Shown: positions 6,603 through 8,756 of the stretch, piece after piece
Layout: each line of letters begins with the position of its first letter
Numbering within the stretch: position 1 is the first letter of the stretch
Assembly: GCA_003451975.1 (NCBI GenBank)
Contig: DMIX01000001.1
Span: 15,223-23,978 of the forward strand
DNA from: Propionibacteriaceae bacterium
GTDB lineage: Bacteria > Actinomycetota > Actinomycetes > Propionibacteriales > Propionibacteriaceae
Length of the DNA: 8,756 nt
Direction of reading: 5' to 3'
Program-made: the position numbers and the translations under genes
The notes under the pieces: model-generated
Told to the model about the DNA's origin: nothing
Seen by the model: the letters and a program-made list of their open reading frames with translations, nothing else
The model's database searches: none

Positions 6603-6742
6603 TGGTCGTACCGGCGAATGCCGGGCCGTAAGTCCGAGGTCCCCCAGGGGTGGACGAGAAGGCGATCACATCAGGCGAACCGAAACGCTCGGTTCGAACA
6701 ACTCAACGCAGGACGCGCTCAGCGCGTCCGCACGGAAAGGAA
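6603..6742 (+). promoter_or_regulatory. Hairpin-rich 5' leader of rpsB
   Basis: The leader holds several exact inverted repeats. CCGGC (6611-6615) pairs with GCCGG (6620-6624) over GAAT. CGAACCGA (6676-6683) pairs with TCGGTTCG (6689-6696) over a 5-nt loop. GGACGCGC (6711-6718) pairs with GCGCGTCC (6722-6729) over TCA. The last stem ends five bases before the ribosome-binding sequence GGAAAGGA (6735-6742), where it could affect initiation. Known rpsB leaders in other bacteria bind S2 for feedback control; whether this one does is not shown by the sequence. I see no open reading frame or riboswitch signature. Confidence 0.5.
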
Positions 6743-6747
6743 CGGCT

Positions 6748-7833
6748 ATGGCCGTCGTCTCTGCACGTCAACTGCTGGACAGTGGCGTTCACTTCGGGCA
6801 TCAGACCCGGCGCTGGAACCCCAAGATGAAGAGGTTCATCTTCACCGAGCGCAATGGCATCTACATCATCGATCTGCAGCAGTCGCTGACCTACATCGAT
6901 CAGGCCTACGCCTTCGTCAAGGAGACGGTGGCCAAGGGCGGTCAGATTCTGTTCATCGGCACCAAGAAGCAGGCCCAGGAGGCCATCGCCGAGCAGGCCA
7001 CCCGCGTGGGTATGCCCTATGTCAACCAGCGTTGGTTGGGCGGCATGCTGACCAACTTCGGAACCATCAGCAAGCGCATCGCCAAGATGAAGGAGCTGGA
7101 GAGCCTCAACTTCGACGACGTCGCCGCGTCCGGATTGACCAAGAAGGAACTGCTGCAGCAGAAGCGCAAGAAGGAGAAGCTCGCCAAGACCCTGGGCGGC
7201 ATCCGCGACATGCACCGCGTGCCGCAGGCGGTGTGGATCGTCGACACCAACAAGGAGCACCTCGCCATCGACGAGGCCCGCAAGCTGAAGATCCCGATCG
7301 TGGGCATCCTGGACACCAACTGTGATCCTGATCACGTTGACTACCCGATCCCGGGTAACGACGACGCCATCCGCTCGGTCGCTTTGCTGACCCGCGTGTT
7401 GGCCGATGCGGTCGCCGAGGGTCTGCTGGCGCGTTCCTCCGGTGCGGAGGCCACGGGTGAAGAGGCCGAACCGATGCCTGACTGGGAGCGCGATCTGCTC
7501 TCCGCCGGTGCTGATGGTGCTGCCGCTGAGGGTGCCGAGACCGCTGAAGCAGCCGAGGCTCCCGCCGAAGCTGCCGCTGAGGTTGCCGAGATCACTGAAG
7601 CTGTCGCTGAGGTTGCCGAGATCACTGAAGCTGTCGCTGAGGTTGCCGAGACCACTGAAGCTGTCGCTGAGGTTGCCGAGATCACTGAAGCTGTCGCTGA
7701 GGTTGCCGAGACCGCCGAAGCTGCCGAGGCTCCGGCTGCGAAGAAGACCACCAAGGCCGCACCGAAGGCCACCAGCGCAGACAAGCCGGCTGCCGCCAAA
7801 AGCAAGCCGGCTCGCCCAGCCAAGAGCGAGTAG
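6748..7833 (+). CDS. rpsB: Ribosomal protein S2 with a long repetitive C-terminal extension
   Basis: A 361-residue 30S protein. Residues 1-~230 are a standard S2: [20 protein letters not shown] at the start, [12 protein letters not shown] (21-32), GIYIIDLQQ (37-45), WLGGMLTNF (96-104), and the [20 protein letters not shown] region (191-210). Typical bacterial S2 ends near residue 230-260; this one continues another ~110. After an acidic linker ([11 protein letters not shown], 241-251) comes an Ala/Glu-rich stretch, five 10-residue repeats of [10 protein letters not shown] type (278-327), and a basic Lys/Pro/Ala tail from 331 to the end. The extension is probably disordered or helical and should hang off the ribosome surface. 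ATG 6748 is fixed by AAAGGA six to eight bases upstream and the conserved N-terminus; the frame opens earlier without homologous sequence. tsf follows after 15 nt. Confidence 0.97.
   Translation: MAVVSARQLLDSGVHFGHQTRRWNPKMKRFIFTERNGIYIIDLQQSLTYIDQAYAFVKETVAKGGQILFIGTKKQAQEAIAEQATRVGMPYVNQRWLGGMLTNFGTISKRIAKMKELESLNFDDVAASGLTKKELLQQKRKKEKLAKTLGGIRDMHRVPQAVWIVDTNKEHLAIDEARKLKIPIVGILDTNCDPDHVDYPIPGNDDAIRSVALLTRVLADAVAEGLLARSSGAEATGEEAEPMPDWERDLLSAGADGAAAEGAETAEAAEAPAEAAAEVAEITEAVAEVAEITEAVAEVAETTEAVAEVAEITEAVAEVAETAEAAEAPAAKKTTKAAPKATSADKPAAAKSKPARPAKSE
7579..7728 (+). repeat. 30-bp tandem repeat inside rpsB (five units)
   Basis: Units at 7579-7608, 7609-7638, 7639-7668, 7669-7698 and a degenerate fifth at 7699-7728. 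Units 1, 2 and 4 are identical; unit 3 differs by one base (ATC to ACC, Ile to Thr). Each unit encodes [10 protein letters not shown] or a near variant. The period is a multiple of three, so gain or loss of a unit keeps the frame. Identity at third codon positions shows recent expansion rather than old protein repeats. Confidence 0.95.
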
Positions 7834-7848
7834 AAAAGGAACGACGTC

Positions 7849-8664
7849 ATGAGTGCGATCACTGCCGCCGACGTGAAGAAACTCCGAGACGCCACTGGCG
7901 CCGGAAAGATGGATGCCAAGAAGGCGCTGACCGAAGCGGACGGCGACTTCGAGGCTGCGATCGAGATCCTGCGGGTCACCGGACAGGCCAAGATGGCCAA
8001 CCGCTCGGATCGGGACGCCAGCAATGGCCTGGTTGCCTCCAGTGGCAACACGGTGATCCAACTGGGTGCCGAGACCGACTTTGTGGCCAAGAACGCTGAG
8101 TTCATGGCGCTCGCCGACGAGATCGCCGCTGCGGTCGACGCCGCTGGTGTCGATGGCTTGGAAGCCGCCCAGGGGGTTGCGCTGGGTTCGGGCAAGTCGG
8201 TATCCGAGGCTGTCAGCGAACTGTCAGCCAAGATCGGCGAGAAGTTGGAGCTTGCTGCTGCGGCGAGCTACAGCGGTCCCGCTGTGGTGTACCTGCACCG
8301 TCGCTCTGCCGATCTACCGCCGCAGGTCGGTGTCATGGTGGAGCATGACGGTGGCGATGCGGACTTCATTCGCGGTATTGCGATGCAGATCGCTGCGATG
8401 TCGCCGGCCTACGTGACTCGCGACGATGTTCCCACCGACATCCTCGATCACGAGCGCAAGATCGCCGAGATGACCGCGAAGGAGGAGGGCAAGCCCGAGC
8501 AGATCATCCCGCGGATCGTGGAGGGTCGCCTGTCCGGCTTCTTCAAGGAGGTATGCCTGGTCGAGCAGCCCAGCGTGTCCGACGACAAGAAGACCGTCGG
8601 CCAGTTGCTGAAGGAGAACGGTGTCGAGGTGAAGCGCTTCGTGCGTTTCTCCGCCGGCTCCTGA
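7849..8664 (+). CDS. tsf: Elongation factor Ts
   Basis: A 271-residue guanine-nucleotide exchange factor for EF-Tu. The N-terminal UBA-like domain is clear (ITAADVKKLRDATGAGKMDAKKAL, 4-27), followed by the EF-Tu-contacting signature TDFVAKN (76-82). The core then has VYLHRR..PPQVGVMVE, and the end carries GFFKEVCLVEQPSV and VKRFVRF, all typical of actinobacterial EF-Ts. Full length with no broken motif. AAAAGGA (7834-7840 region) lies about 8 nt before ATG 7849 and 15 nt separate it from the rpsB stop, so the two genes form the usual operon. A strong hairpin follows its stop codon. pyrH and frr, which commonly come next, are not visible before the window ends. Confidence 0.97.
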   Translation: MSAITAADVKKLRDATGAGKMDAKKALTEADGDFEAAIEILRVTGQAKMANRSDRDASNGLVASSGNTVIQLGAETDFVAKNAEFMALADEIAAAVDAAGVDGLEAAQGVALGSGKSVSEAVSELSAKIGEKLELAAAASYSGPAVVYLHRRSADLPPQVGVMVEHDGGDADFIRGIAMQIAAMSPAYVTRDDVPTDILDHERKIAEMTAKEEGKPEQIIPRIVEGRLSGFFKEVCLVEQPSVSDDKKTVGQLLKENGVEVKRFVRFSAGS

Positions 8665-8675
8665 TCCAGTGTTTC

Positions 8676-8709
8676 CTGCGGCCGCCCAACGACTGTTGGG
8701 CGGCCGCAG
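8676..8709 (+). terminator. Perfect 15-bp hairpin after tsf
   Basis: CTGCGGCCGCCCAAC (8676-8690) pairs exactly with its complement at 8695-8709 over the loop GACT, starting 11 nt past the tsf stop. The stem is very GC-rich and has no T-tract after it, as in many actinobacterial hairpin terminators. It contains the palindrome GCGGCCGC in each arm. It most likely ends or attenuates rpsB-tsf transcription. Confidence 0.8.
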
Positions 8710-8756
8710 TGCGTCCAGCGCGGGGCGTGCCTGCCACGCGGCGGTTTCGGTTAGGG

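Noticed and set aside
6684..6700. GGTTCGAAC resembling a tRNA T-loop
   Set aside because: No flanking T-stem, acceptor, D or anticodon arm can be drawn; the bases belong to the 8-bp leader hairpin instead.
6448..6747. 100-codon N-terminal extension of the rpsB frame
   Set aside because: S2 proteins start at [10 protein letters not shown]; the ribosome-binding site at 6735-6742 fits ATG 6748, and the upstream part holds the promoter.
7579..7728. Regular 30-bp repeats as a CRISPR array
   Set aside because: There are no spacers between units, and the repeats are in frame within rpsB.
6703..8061. 452-codon open frame on the minus strand across rpsB and tsf, with Gly/Ser/Leu-rich repeats
   Set aside because: It is the complement of two certain genes; its repeats are the antisense reading of the rpsB tandem array.
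7341..8231. 296-codon Ser/Ala-rich minus-strand frame
   Set aside because: Also antisense to rpsB/tsf; low-complexity composition mirrors the Glu/Ala repeat.
8710..8756. Possible start of pyrH after tsf
   Set aside because: No start codon with a ribosome-binding site or conserved pyrH N-terminus is visible in these 47 bases.

Overview
The window is high-GC DNA with GTG and ATG starts and dense genes. It carries the M23 peptidase–rpsB–tsf block with xerC beside it, an arrangement familiar from actinobacterial chromosomes (for example around rpsB of Mycobacterium tuberculosis). I infer a chromosomal segment of a high-GC actinomycete. From memory, the style of EF-Ts and of the HTH/NB-ARC protein leans towards Propionibacteriales or relatives, but the window cannot settle the order.

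Layout. Positions 1-569 (minus strand) hold a two-gene unit: a small protein with two membrane helices, followed after 2 nt by an unrecognised protein that runs off the window edge. Divergent to it, across a ~180 bp promoter region, is a two-gene plus-strand unit: a 780-residue HTH/NB-ARC/TPR regulator of the STAND class, then a TrmH/SpoU-type RNA 2'-O-methyltransferase whose ATG overlaps the regulator's TGA. The methyltransferase runs tail to tail into peptide deformylase (def, minus strand), and the two coding regions overlap by 76 bp. def and xerC diverge from an 85 bp region. xerC then meets the secreted M23 peptidase gene tail to tail with only 4 bp between stop codons. The M23 gene and rpsB diverge from a 298 bp region containing a good -10 element and a long, hairpin-rich rpsB leader. 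rpsB (with a very long repetitive C-terminal tail) and tsf follow as an operon, closed by a perfect 15-bp hairpin. No further gene is visible in the last ~45 bases.

Functionally, most of the window concerns protein synthesis: RNA methylation, deformylation of nascent chains, ribosomal protein S2 and elongation factor Ts. XerC (chromosome dimer resolution) and an envelope hydrolase are conserved neighbours. The least ordinary parts are the M23 protein, which joins a probably inactive M23 domain to a canonical one; the S2 protein, whose tail has a 30-bp tandem repeat and then a Lys/Pro/Ala-rich end; and the translationally coupled STAND regulator–methyltransferase pair. I see no mobile element, CRISPR array, tRNA or rRNA, and no strong evidence for a wholly new system.
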